In this document: positions 11,801-22,796 of the stretch, one piece after another
How positions within the stretch are numbered: the first letter of the stretch is position 1
Layout of the letters: each line of letters begins with the position of its first letter
Source of the DNA: Grammothele lineata
Taxonomy: Eukaryota; Basidiomycota; Agaricomycetes; Polyporales; Polyporaceae
Assembly: GCA_002150815.3 (NCBI GenBank)
Contig: NDFF03000176.1
Location: forward strand, 1-51,959
Direction of reading: 5' to 3'
Length of the DNA stretch: 51,959 nt
The notes under the pieces: generated by a model
What the model saw: the letters and a program-made list of their open reading frames with translations, nothing else
Databases searched by the model: none
Told to the model about the DNA's origin: nothing
Made by a program: the position numbers and the translations under genes

Positions 11801-11977
11801 CTCGTGTCCGGGCGCGCGCTCCCGAGGTTCGTCAAGGTCGATGTCGGGACGGGGGCGGTGGAGGTTTCTGGGGTGCCTGGGGCGGGCGATGTGGGCGTGC
11901 ATGAGGTGGGGTTGTACGTGCGTGGAGGGGAGTGTGTGGGACGGGTGGTGGTGGAGGTTGTTGAGAGGAAGAATTAG
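8871..11977 (+). CDS. Axl2/Bud10-like cadherin-domain membrane protein
   Basis: Probable type I plasma-membrane protein of the Axl2 family, which in yeast marks sites of polarised growth. Exons 8871-11559 and 11628-11977 (1012 aa). Residues 1-17 form a signal peptide. Residues about 20-450 hold repeated cadherin-like (CADG) modules, each with the LPSWVSFDPSTRTLSGTP / LPDWVNFNPHAMTFNGVTP type motif, plus many N-glycosylation sequons. One hydrophobic segment near residues 473-497 (LLLGLKIGFGIVSAFIGLAL) is the membrane span, followed by the basic RRCGR. The long cytosolic part is Ser/Pro-rich. The second exon adds about 115 aa ending VVVEVVERKN, which keeps a compact beta-rich look. I place the intron at 11560-11627 (GTGCGC donor, TACTGAC branch site); a 29-nt alternative is too short. 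Function in this fungus is inferred. Confidence 0.83.
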
Positions 11978-12513
11978 TGTCCTCTGAGGCCTAAGACGTG
12001 GGCCGTCCGTTCGTTTTGTAGAGTAGAGCAAGGACTGCGTGTATCCCCTAGATGATCTCCAGTGTACATTACTAGATTGATGGCTCCAAATGACGACCGT
12101 TTGACATGTACGTTGAGCAGGCGTGGGTATTGGGGCTCGTCGTCGTGTTCGTGGGCACTATGCCTTGTCTAAGGCTCTAGACGACTCTCGACGTTACATC
12201 CCGCAGCTGACCTGGCAGAATCGGTCATCGGCAGACCCGCGAAGGCTGGAGAGATGAATTCGGGAAGGGCTCGCTTGGATTTGCCTCCGTCTCGGCTAGT
12301 GCTAAGCGAAATCATTATCTGATAAGATATCACGCCGACCGCGGCGCCACGGCGCTGCATGCGGGCCCGATCCCAAACCGAGTTATATCTGCCCAAGTCG
12401 TCTCTGCCCGCCTTCCCTCCCACCATGCCCTCAGGTCCCCCCGCGCCCTCTGCGCCCGCCCGCTCGCACTGACCCGCTCCCATACAGCCCCCGTACCCGT
12501 AGAGCTCGCAGAG
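11978..12513. other. Intergenic, promoter of the siderophore transporter
   Basis: 3' flank of the Axl2-like gene, then the promoter of the plus-strand transporter, including the GATA cluster at 12315-12330. An upstream ATG at 12424 is out of the preferred model. Confidence 0.6.
12315..12330. promoter_or_regulatory. Iron-responsive GATA-factor site
   Basis: Bases 12317-12325 read ATCTGATAA, a perfect match to ATCWGATAA, the extended motif bound by fungal iron-repressor GATA factors (Urbs1/SreA/Sre1 type). It overlaps an inverted TTATC (12315-12319) and is followed directly by another GATA (12326-12330 region). It lies about 190 bp upstream of the siderophore transporter start. Expected role: repression when iron is sufficient (inference from family knowledge). 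Confidence 0.6.
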
Positions 12514-15223
12514 ATGTCCCGCCGCGGCTACTCGCGCATACCCCAGTCTCCTGTCTCCCCCGGTGAGCCCCCGTCTCCACGCGCGTCCTCCGGGGTGTTT
12601 CAGGTCCCCGGACTGAGTTTGCGATAGCCAGGGAGGTGCGTGACGCGTCCCCGCTCGACGCCCGGCGCTCGGTGTACTCGACGGCGTCGACGTTCACGCA
12701 AGAGGAGCTGGATGCGGAGCAGGACGCACACGCGGGTGTGCAGGCCGTCGAGGCTGCTGAACACGTCCTCAGTCGGCGCTCGCAGTGGATGTTCTTTATC
12801 GGGTGCGTTCTTGATCTTCTCTGTTTTGACTCCCTTCGGTGGGGCAAAGAGGGTTCAAGAAGGGCGGGAGAGGCTGATTGGGATGCGGCAGGATCGGGCT
12901 CGCATCCTATGTGTACTCGCTAGACAACCAGACGACGTCAAACTACCTTCCCTTCGCAACCTCCTACTTTGGCGCACATAGCCTCATATCGTCCATCCAA
13001 GTCGCGCAATCAATCCTTAGTGCGTATTCTACCGTTGTTTCGTTAGCCGAGCCTGGATGGTAACCGTGTGGGGTCGCAGTCGCCTGTGGAAAGCCTATAA
13101 TTGCAAAGGTCGCCGACGTCACCTCGCGTGCAACAGCATTCATCGTCGTCCGTTAGTCGCTTCTCTATCTTCCCCTGTAGAAGCGCATTTACCCAACGTT
13201 TGGCAGTCGTTTTCTATGTTTGTGGTGAGTTGTCTCTGAAACTCCTGCTTCAGTCCCTCACTGTGGTGTCCAGGATATGTTATCATTGCCACTGCACCCC
13301 ATGTCGGAGCTATCGCTGTCGGAATAATATGCTATGCTATGTACGTGCGCTATCGGTCGCTGAATGCGTTTAAACTCACGATTGCGACCCAGCGGATACA
13401 CGTATGCGCATACACCCTGCCAGTTGAACAACTACTGATGTGTACCCCAGTGGACTACAACTGCTCACTTCTGTAATCATCGCTGATATCACCACCCTAC
13501 AATGGCGAGGGCTCGTCTCGGGCCTCACCTCCGTCCCGTTCATCATCAACGCCGTCATCGGATCCAAGGTCGCCAACCTCGTACTCGAGCGCCTGGGCTG
13601 GCGTTGGGGATGTGAGTCCCCCACAACCTTATCTGACACACCGCAGCCGAGTCTCAACGCGCTCCCGCACCCTCCTTCCGCGCAGACGCGATGTTCGCGA
13701 TCCTCGTCCCCGCCTCGCTCGCGCCGCTCATCCTCACGCTCTTCTGGGCCGAGAGCAAGGCGAAGAGCCTCGGGCTCGCGGCGCCCCCGCCCGTGGGTGA
13801 CGACATTGCGCCGAGGGGGAAGAACCCGGTCCTCCGCCGCGCGTGGCTCTTTGCGGAGCAGCTCGACCTTGTCGGGCTCGTCATGCTCGGGACAGCCGTC
13901 GCGTTTATCCTGCTCCCCATGACGCTCGCGCAGCGCGCCAAGGGCAGCTGGAGCAACCGTAAGCCACTCTACGTCCGGTACGTGTGAGGGAACGGACGGC
14001 TAACGTTGGTTCATGATGCAGCGAACCTGGTCGCGATGTTCGTGCTCGGGTGGGTGCTGCTCCCGCTGTTCGCGCTGTGGGACCTGCGCTATGCGAAGCG
14101 GCCGGTCATCGCGCGCCGGTTCCTGGTCAACCGGACCGTGGTGTGCGCGGCGTGGATCGGGTTCTTTGACTTTGTGCGTGGCGATGCTTTTTGCGCGTAG
14201 CGGGCTTCGGTCGCTTACCCGGGGGCCATGGGTGTGCACACAGCTGTCGTTCTTCCTCACGTTCACGTACTTGCAGTCGTTCGTGCTCGTGACGAAGCCA
14301 TGGTGCGTGTGCGCGCGCAGGGGGCGTTGAGAGGAATGCTGACGGGTTTGTGCAGGTCGATGACGAACGTGTTTTACTTTGGCCAAGCGCAGACTGTAGG
14401 GCTGACGCTGTTCGGGATCACCGCCGGCGTCATCATGCGCTTCACGCATCGATACAAGGTGGGTCTGCCTCTCTCGCCGTTCGCCCGGTTATGAACGATC
14501 GTCTGCAGCCCCTCCTTGTCATCGGTCTCTGCATTCGCCTCGCGTAAGCCCCTCACGCACATCCTCTCAGGCGTCGCACTCATTTTCTTACAGCGGCGTG
14601 GCACTTATGATCCACTCCCGTTCCCCTTCCGGCTCCGACGCCGAGCTCGTCTGGACCCAAATCCTACAAGGCCTCGGCGGCGGCTTCGCAGCCATCTGCT
14701 CCGGGGTCGGCGCGCAAGCGGCCGTCCCCCATGCCGACGTCGCGATGGTCATCGCCCTCGTCCTGCTCTGGACGGAGATCGGCGGTGGGGTGGGCGGGAG
14801 CATAGCTGGGGCGATTTGGGCGGGGGTTATGCCGGGGAAGATGAGGGAGCATTTGCCGGGGCTGAGTCAGGAGGAGAGGGATGGGCTGTTTGGGAGCATT
14901 ACGGATGTGAGGAAGAGGCCGCTTGGGGACCCGGTTAGGATGGGGGTCGTCGCTGGTGAGTGCTTGCGTTTGTGTTCGCCTGGCTGATGAGTGCTGATGC
15001 GTGCTGTGGGGGGCTAGCGTACAGCGACACGATGGCGATCATGCTCGTCGTAGCGACGGCGCTGAGCGTGATCCCGCTCGGGCTGTCGACGCTCATGCCG
15101 GACTGGTACCTCGGCGACCAGCAGAACGCGGTCGAGGACCCGGACGTCGTCGAGGAGCGCTCGAGCCGGCGGTCGTCGTTCGCGCGGGACGAGGAGTCGG
15201 ACGAGCTGGAAGCGGAAGCGTGA
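12514..15223 (+). CDS. Siderophore-iron transporter (MFS, Str/Mir/Sit family)
   Basis: Takes up ferric siderophore complexes by proton symport; membrane protein. Fifteen exons: 12514-12562, 12604-12802, 12892-13019, 13080-13151, 13207-13224, 13274-13340, 13393-13401, 13451-13611, 13686-13958, 14022-14173, 14244-14302, 14356-14458, 14509-14543, 14594-14955, 15018-15223 (630 aa). The family hallmark is SYVYSLDNQTTSNYLPFATS in the first helix, then GKPIIAKVADVTSRATAF, GYTGLQLLTSVIIADITTLQWRGL, AWIGFFDF and the loop region VWTQILQGLGGGFAAICSG with GAQAAVPHADVAMV. Two exons are tiny: 18 nt and 9 nt (completing Ile and encoding Gly-Tyr-Thr), and both are needed to keep these motifs. The C-terminal tail is acidic and cytosolic. 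No siderophore synthetase is in the window, so it may import foreign siderophores (inference). Confidence 0.92.
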
Positions 15224-16309
15224 GTGGAGTGTCAGGTGTGAGGATGTAGACGGGCGAGCAGGTGGAGGCAGACGTGTTGTGTTGTCTGTATACCTCGGAT
15301 CATAATACGGATGGACTGGAATACTTCGTTGTATTCGGTAGGACAAAAAAGGATACCACAACGCATGATACATGCCGGGCCTGCCTGGCACACTCGTCGC
15401 GGGCTGAGACGCATCGAAGTTAACGGGCATTGATCATGAGACAGAGATTAGATGCGCAAGGGAACCGCACGTCCCCATACGCATCCGGCGGCGCACGCGT
15501 GTCCGGCATGGACGGAGGGGCGTGCACGCCAGACGGGGTTAAGTTAATACTTAAGTTAATGAACGGGCACTCGGAGGACGCGAGAACGCAGGCCCTCGAC
15601 CGCGTGCGTCCCGTCCGGAGAAGCACCTCCTGGTCTATCGCGATCCGCGCTTTCCCCGCTCCCCCCACAGCGAGAAATAGACGTCTAACGGCTGGGGTGC
15701 GCGCGCCGCGCGGGACGGGGGTGGGGGCGTCCGCGGCCAGGGATAGCGCGCCCAGTGATTGGGCGGGGGGAGGTAAACGGGACGCGCGGAGTGAAGGCGG
15801 GGGCGCGGCGCGTGGAACGGGGAGGCGGAGAAGGCGGGGGGAAGGCGAGGGGGGCTTCGGAGCATGTGGAGGTGGGACTGGGAACGTGTGGGCGCACGCG
15901 GGAGGGAGGGCCTGGTGCGGTTGGGTATGTACGGGAAGCGGTGGGGAGGGAGGGATCTTGGGGAGGATCGAGGAGGTGGGAGGGAGAAAGGGAAGAGCGT
16001 GGCTGAGGAGGAACCGGGCAGGCGGACGCGTCGAGGGAGCGGCTGAGGGGACGCGTGCGTGCGTTGCGCGCTACACGTGCTCGCCAGGGCCTTGTCTCCT
16101 TGGTTCCGTCTTCCATCTCAAAAGCCCTTCCCAGTGTGCAGACAGTCCTGTAAGTCGCCCCGTCCGCCCTCTCTCCCTTCACCCACGCGTGCTTATCGCG
16201 TCCGGTGTTGTCTTTCTCTTTGCACGACCCCTTGCATCTGCAGACGAACTCTTTAACGACCCCAATCCCAACCACACACTCTCTCCCGCCCTCACCCCCT
16301 CGAACCACG
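15224..16309. other. Intergenic with a long G-rich tract, promoter of the LC8 gene
   Basis: From about 15700 to 16050 the plus strand is strongly G- and purine-rich, with many GGG runs, before switching to pyrimidine-rich DNA at about 16130-16310. A 304-codon plus frame (15430-16344) runs through here but is a composition artefact. A probable 5'-UTR intron runs from GTAAGT at about 16150 to CTGCAG at about 16243. Confidence 0.5.
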
Positions 16310-16730
16310 ATGGCCGACAAGGTCGACGCGCCCACCTCCTCTGACGCGCTGGGCAAGGACAACGGGAGCGGCCCGAAGGCGATCGTCAAGAACGTCGACA
16401 TGAGCGAGGAGATGCAGCAGGAGGCGGTCGACGTCGCGTCCGCCGCGCTCGAAAAGTACAACATCGAGAAGGACATCGCCGCGCAGATCAAGAAGGAGTT
16501 CGATAAACGCCACGGGCCCACCTGGCACGTCGTCGTCGGCAAGAACTTTGGCTCGTACGTTACCCATGGTGAGTGCTCGCTCTCTTTGACCACAACGGTG
16601 GTGGTGCGCGCTGCGCACGCATGCGCGTCGGACGCTGAGCTGAGCTGATGGCGGCATCGATGGCGCAGAAACGAAACACTTCATCTACTTCTACATCGGC
16701 TCGCTCGCCATCCTCATCTGGAAGTCATGA
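16310..16730 (+). CDS. Dynein light chain LC8 (DYNLL-type)
   Basis: Small dimeric hub protein of the dynein motor that also clamps short motifs in other partners. Two exons, 16310-16568 and 16669-16730 (106 aa), joined by a 100-nt intron with donor GTGAGT and acceptor GCGCAG. Residues about 23-106 match LC8 closely: [54 protein letters not shown] and [18 protein letters not shown]. The N-terminal ~18 residues ([16 protein letters not shown]) extend beyond the usual 89-aa length. The start ATG at 16310 sits in ACCACGATGG, a fair fungal context. Function is known with high certainty from conservation. Confidence 0.96.
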
Positions 16731-17278
16731 ACGGCCACCCGTCATCGATCTCCCCATCCGCCCGCGGAGGCGACGCTGTAGCGATGTAGGACGATCCGGA
16801 GACGCTCAGGGAAGAGGAGAGCGGAGGGCGGAGAAGAGGAGCGCGGCCAGCCCTAATCGCACGGACTCGATACCTCGGTAGCTTACCCGCAGAGATTCCG
16901 GACGGTCGTACGTTCGAGCTGTATACGTCTTGCTTTCCTGCAATCTTGAATCGTTCGTGAAACGCCCTCTCTGTTACGAACTTCCTTCTGCTTTCCTAGC
17001 TGTCACAGAAGTATTGCATGGCGTCGCCGTGCTCAACGCGTGTTTATGTGCGGTATGTGCTATAGCTGGAAGCCGAGTTGATCGTATATAGGCTGCGTAA
17101 ACGGGACTTATACCAGCCTGATTACGTGATATCAAGCAGCGATTAGAGAGGGCGATCCCAGCTCGAACGCCCTTGTCGAGCGCGGCCACCTCTGCCCAGG
17201 GCTCCGTCCTCCGACCTTCCTTCTCTCCCTCCCTCTTATCCTCCTAACCTCTTATCCACATTGCCCGACGCTGCAGCC
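16731..17278. other. Intergenic between the LC8 and AIP3 genes
   Basis: Probable 3' UTR of LC8 and the AIP3 promoter, with a pyrimidine-rich leader at about 17200-17278. No gene seen. Confidence 0.5.
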
Positions 17279-20200
17279 ATGTCTGTGAGGCAATCCTCCT
17301 CGTCACATCCGTCAAGACGTACGAATCAGTCAACGTCTTCTACGCTATCCATCTCTTCCTCCCGGAGTGACCGCGATCGGTCCCGTCCACAGCCAAATGT
17401 GAGTGTCTTTTCTGGGGTTTTGGTGGATCCGTCCCCTCTGCGTATTTGTGCTCTACAAAAGTGCTCGTCGCTTCCCTGCTCGCGGTGCAACCACTCCGCA
17501 CGCCGTTCGGATTCGCGGTCGCCCGCGCAAGTTTGCGAATTCCAACTTCCAGCCCGATCCCTCGCACACCTGTGGTCGCCCCACGTCCTCTGTCTTCGGC
17601 CTCTCTATGACGAGCAATCTGGATCATCATCTCACTGCGCCGTCCGCGCAAGCACCCCGCCTCGCCCATCCTGCGCACAAAACTTGCGAAACTGTCCATG
17701 ATCTCTCGTCCGCCCTTCCCTCGCCGTCATTGACGCCATCCGTCTGTGACCGTGCTCTTCCCCCCCTGCTATACACGAGCGAGCAGCCACGTCAATCACA
17801 CCCCTGGTATCGTCATCGCCATCGTCGGAACCGTCCCCGCCGCGCCTCCTCCCCTCACACTCCGTCCGGAGTCGCGTCTGCCTGCGCTCCGGAAGGACCG
17901 GGCGTCGAGCGCGCGCCAGGACCGCCTCGCCGCGCGTGAACTTTGTGCACGGCCCCTACTCAAAGACGGGAAGGGATGTGGGATGCGGGATGTGTGGCCG
18001 TCAGAAGATTTGAGAGAAGAGGGCAAGGGGAGCTTGCGCGGAGGGAGGGATGATGTGATCAGCGCGTTCGCGGGCGGGCGTACATCAGCTTGGTGCCTGC
18101 GTCCTGCAGGGGACCCGGCGGTCCTGACCTAGCGGGGACGGTGGGCGGGTGTGGGCTGGGGTGCGCGCACGGCGGGATGAGTTGTGGCGGGACGCGTTCC
18201 GGGCCTCGCGTGAGCGGGCTGCTTGGACTTGAGGGGCGGGATGGTGGGGTCGTGCCTATCAAGCTCTGCTGGATCGACCGACATACGCGTCCGGGAGGGT
18301 GGGGTATACTTGGGTGGTTCTCATTCTAGGCCTCTGGCTTTCCACCACGAGCCTTCGACGTCATCTTGACTTCTACCGCTTCGCGTCTCTTCCTTATCTT
18401 CGTTCCCTTCCTGATTCTTGACCTGAGCTGACCGCCGTTACAGCCCGCCGTCGAGTCCGCCGTGACAAGACTGCTGGTGTCCATCAAGGTCCTCCTCGAG
18501 TCCCTCACCCAATGGAGCAAACAGGTCGTCGACGAGAACCAGGTCAGCGACGTTTATGTCCGCCTGGGAAACGACTTCAACGCCGCGGTCGCGGCCTTCA
18601 GCAGCTTCGGCATCGACATGAGGTGCGTACACGCGTCTTCCTGCCCCCTTCCTTTTCCGTATCCACACACGCACGCACATACATATATAAATGCCTGTCC
18701 CGTCTGTCCCAGCGAACTCTCCAATGTCCCCGAAGACCTCCGCTCCGTCCTGGAAGCCTGCCTCTCCGAAGAGGCCACCCCCCAAAACCTCGAAATCTTC
18801 CTCCCCGAAGTCCGCAAGATCATCACGAACCTCCTCCAGGGCCTGCGCGGGAAGCAGTCCATCTACCGCCGGATCGTCTCGGACCAGAAGAGCGCGAATG
18901 GGAGTGATCGCGATTCGCGCTCGTCTCGGTCTACGAGGGAGGATGCGATTTCTCGCGCGCCGTCGCGGGGTCCGACGCCCAGTAACGGCAGCGATGGGCC
19001 ATCGAGGAGCAAGACGCCGTCGTCTAGACGGAAACCGTCCAGCTCGGAAAACGTCATGCTCTCCCCGCCCATGCCCAATGGCGCACTCGGCGGTGAGCAG
19101 TTCGTCGGTGGCTTCGCTCCTCCAGGAGTAGACGACGGGGCGAAACCATCCCGCTCGTCCACCCCTATCCAACCGCGCCCGTCCCTGGGCCAGCAGGGCG
19201 CGGTACCGATGCCACGCGCGTACTCGACGTCCGCTGCGGACCCGAACTTTCCACGCGACCCGCGCAGCCAGGCGAATGGGAATGGGTTCGGGACGCCCCC
19301 GCCCGGTCCACCGCCCTCGCAGATGCCCCCACAGCCCCCACAGCCGACAGCGACCCTGCCCCCAAGCCAAGTGCCGAACCACGTGAAGCGGTTCTCGCTC
19401 GTCGACGCCCCCGTGCCCCCTCCCCCCGCCGTAGTGGTGGTGGCAAGCACGAACGAGACAGGGAGCGGGGGTGGGGGTGGGGCGCCAGAAACCCCAACGA
19501 GCGTGGGCAGCCCGCAGGCGGAGAGCGTGCCGCTGGAGCAGGCGCCGCCCGCGGTGCAGAATTCGCTCGCGGCGCTCAAGAAGGCGGACGCGCTCGAGCG
19601 GCGGGCGTCGAAGCGCTTCTCGACGTATAATATCTCGAAGATGACGGGGGGCACGGTGCGCGAGCGGGGTGGGGGCGCTGGGGGGGCGAGGGGTGAGGGT
19701 GGGGGCGGGGGAGGTGGGGGGAATAGGAGGTCGTTGTTGGTGGCGAATGGGCAGCTTACGCCGGGGGATTTGGCGGCGCTTGCGGATGAGGAGGGTGGGG
19801 CGAGCCCGTCGAAGGGGGGGAGGAAGGGGAGGGGGCAGCGTACGAGGGGGCCGTCGACGATCGTGGAGGGCGAGGAGCCCCCGCCTGTGCCACCGTTGCC
19901 AAAGGCGCCGTCTCCGGTCCCCGAGACGTCGGGGCGGGCGACGCCGGAGGTAAGGGTATCGATGGTGGAGGGTGGGCCCGCACCCGCGCAGGAGCCCGAA
20001 CAGGAGCCAGAGGCAGAGGCAGGGAAACCGTTCCCGGTGTTCCTCCAGGTGGGGCGGGAGGTGAAGAAGGTGACGTTCGAGCCGCGGACGGAGCTGAACG
20101 CGTTGAGGGTGCTGTTCATGGACAAGTTCGCGTACAACCCGGGGCAGGACAACTTCCCCGCGGTGTACATCCGCGATCCGTCGAGCGGGGTGCAGTACGA

Positions 20201-21658
20201 GCTCGAGGACATGGACGAGATCAAGCCGAAGGTGCTGCTCTCGCTGAACATCGAGCGTGAGTCTCTCGCGGGGTGTATGTAGGAGAAGGAACTGACGCGG
20301 TCGGGATAGCGCTGGACCAGATCAAGCAGCATATAGACACGCAGATATCGGCGCTGCAGCAGAACATCAAGGACCTCCACTCGGTCGTCGCGAGCAACGC
20401 GAGCAGACGGACGTCCATGATCTACGCCCAACATCCTGCAGAGAGCACCCCCGTCGCCCCCCGACCGCCAGACGCGATGTTCCACTCCGCCGCGCGGCGA
20501 CTGTCGCGCGTGAACATGCCCGAGCTGGGGACGCCGAGCCGGACGAGCCCCACCGAGCGCTCAGGGCTGCCATCGGGCCTGCCCCCGGTCATGGAGCCGC
20601 TGATGCCGCAGATAACGGGCGCGACGCTGCAGCCGCAGATGACGGGCGCGAGCGAGTACACGACGCGGGTCGTGTCGGACCTGAAGACGCAGTTCGACGA
20701 GGTGCAGAACCTGCGGCGGGACCTGGGCATCATGCGGCAGCTGTACACGGAGTTCATGAAGCAGACCAAGGACAGCCTCGGGGCGCTCCGCGCGCAGACG
20801 CAGACGGTGCGGCAGCTCGCGAGCCAGCAGGTGGGCGGGGCGCGCGCGTACATCGACACGGGCAAGGCGAAGCTGGACACGCGCTCGTCGAACGTGCTCA
20901 CGAAGATGGAGGAGCTGCAGGATACGGTGGAGAACATCAAGGACGACGTGCTGAAGCGGAACGTGTCCCCCAAGGCGTTCCTCCTCAAGCAGGTCCGCGG
21001 GGACATCGACGCCGTCGCGGCGGAGCTGCAGAGCCTCCGGGACCACATCCAGACGGTGAAGCCGATGTGGAAGAAGACGTGGGAGGAGGAGCTGCAGAAC
21101 ATCGTCGAGGAGCAGCAGTTCCTCCAGCACCAGGAGGAGTTCCTCGAGGACCTCTTCGAGGACCACAAGGCCGCCGTCGAGGTCTTTGGGCACGTCGAGA
21201 AGGTCATCTCCCTCCGCGGGTCCGCGTCCGGCAAGCGGCGCGTGCCCGCGTTCAAGCCGCCGCCCGCCGAGGAGGGCAGCGGCGGGCTGAGCACGGTGAT
21301 GATGGAGATCCGGGGCGCGGCGGTGGACCCCGAGGCGCGGATGAAGGCGATCGCGGCCAACGAGCGCAACAGGCAAAAGGAGCTCGCGAACAAGACGGAC
21401 GAGTTCCAGTCGGAGCTCGAGGGCTTCGTCGCGGGCAAGAAGCTGCGCATGACCGGCGGCGCGGAGGAGGTGGAGCGGGTGAGGCAGAAGAGGAACGAGA
21501 TGACGCTCAAGGCGATGTATACTGGCGGGTCGGCCGCGACGGGCTCGCCGGTCATGGGGGCCTCGGCGCTGCCGTCGCCCGTCACGGCGCAGACACCTCT
21601 CGCGGCCTCGCCAGAGCCTGCGGCGGAGGGCGCGTCGGGGAGTTCGGAGGGGTCGTAA
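17279..21658 (+). CDS. BUD6: Actin-interacting protein 3 (Bud6/AIP3)
   Basis: Polarity factor that binds actin and helps formins nucleate cables at sites of growth. Exons 17279-17398, 18444-18622, 18713-20256, 20310-21658 (1063 aa). Residues 41-155 form the N-terminal conserved block (TRLLVSIKVLLESLTQWS, VSDVYVRLGNDFNAAVAAF, NLLQGLRGKQSIYRRIVSD). A low-complexity middle of about 380 aa follows, rich in Ser/Pro, with a poly-Gly run near 19660-19725. From about residue 537 the AIP3 core begins (PVFLQVGREVKKVTFEPRTE, VYIRDPSSGVQYELEDMDE). The last exon is largely coiled coil (QIKQHIDTQISALQQNIKDL onward). The first intron, 17399-18443, is 1045 nt, far longer than any other here; exon 1 (Ser-rich, 40 aa) is therefore less certain. 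The long reverse frames over this gene are composition artefacts. Confidence 0.9.
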
Positions 21659-22796
21659 ATTCGCTGTGCGCTGATACCCATCTGGAAAGTTGTGGAGGTG
21701 GTTGTGGTGTTGTCGATGGACTTGCCTATCTGCTGGTAGTCGGATTGGGTGGTTGGTCGGTCGGTTGGTTGGGGGTGGTAAGATCTTCTCGTCGTCGCTC
21801 GTTATCATCGATGTTCCGCCGCATACGTACATGTACTTCGTTCGCGCCGTACAACGCTGACACTCGCTCGGTCGTTCCCTCTCCCATGTGTTTATTCGTC
21901 TCTCCCCTTGTAGAGTACCGCGACCTCATCATCTAGTGCCGTACTGTAATCTCTGCATTCTCTCTCGACATGCATTCTTTCTCTCTTTTCCATGCCACCG
22001 AAGCGTGACATCGAGTTGACGGAGATGGTCAGATGACGTCGCGTAATGCATTGGCCACAGCACACAAGGCTGTGTGTGGACCAACGCCTCGCGCGGTCGA
22101 GAAGCAGGATTGGCTGCGATGAGTGGATGTATGATAGGCCTGGCGGAACTATGGTGTTATCTGTAGAGCGTGGATCCGAGGCTGCGTAGAGATGGCGCGT
22201 TCAATGTTCTGATAGTTGTCGATGATTCCGTGACGTAGTCAAGGCAGGATTATATTCGTGGAGACAGGTCGACGCAAGGTCGACGTTGCTCCAGGACGGT
22301 GAGACATTCTCAATTACTGCGTCGTCCCCGAACTTGACCCGAGGTGTGGTAGACGAGTTCGCGAAGGGATACGAGAAGATGCAGTCGAAGGAGAAGCCGA
22401 TATTATGGGGAAGCGTGAGACAGTCGCGTCCCCGTGATACACGCGTTGCGGGGGAGTGTGGGGTTAGGGTCCGGCTAGATGCATTGGTCTATCGCGTGCC
22501 ACAGCTGCCATCCCTCGCCAACGTCCGCTTGTCTCTCTCTTCTCTCCTCCACCTCGTCCTCGTCGCCTCAGGACACATCGCTGCCCCGCACTCGCACTCG
22601 CCGCCACACTCTCCCGTGCCCCCGATTCTCCTCATTCGTCGCCAGTCGGCGCTTCGGTCCAACAAGGACGCCCATTTTGGACCCAAGTAGCACCCAAGTA
22701 TCGTCTTTGTAAGTCGCTACGCTTGCGACGACGCCCACAACGCCCGCCAGAACCGCACTCACACCCGAATTCATCTGTCGCTAGCTACATATCATT
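21659..22796. other. Intergenic
   Basis: 3' flank of AIP3 and promoter of the gene at 22797. Short frames only; no RNA gene or repeat recognised. Confidence 0.5.

Noticed and set aside
15430..16593. About 300-codon frames on both strands before and over LC8
   Set aside because: Driven by the G-rich tract; no family resemblance, and they overlap the LC8 start in another frame.
17403..17939. 178-codon frame inside the first AIP3 intron
   Set aside because: Pro/Arg/His-rich composition typical of chance frames; no start context or splice support.
18863..20485. 540-codon minus-strand frame over AIP3
   Set aside because: Antisense shadow of a GC-rich exon; the plus strand has clear AIP3 motifs and consistent splicing.
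20422..21832. Two minus-strand frames of about 420 codons over the last AIP3 exon
   Set aside because: Low-complexity Arg/Leu- or Ser-rich shadows of the coiled-coil coding sequence.
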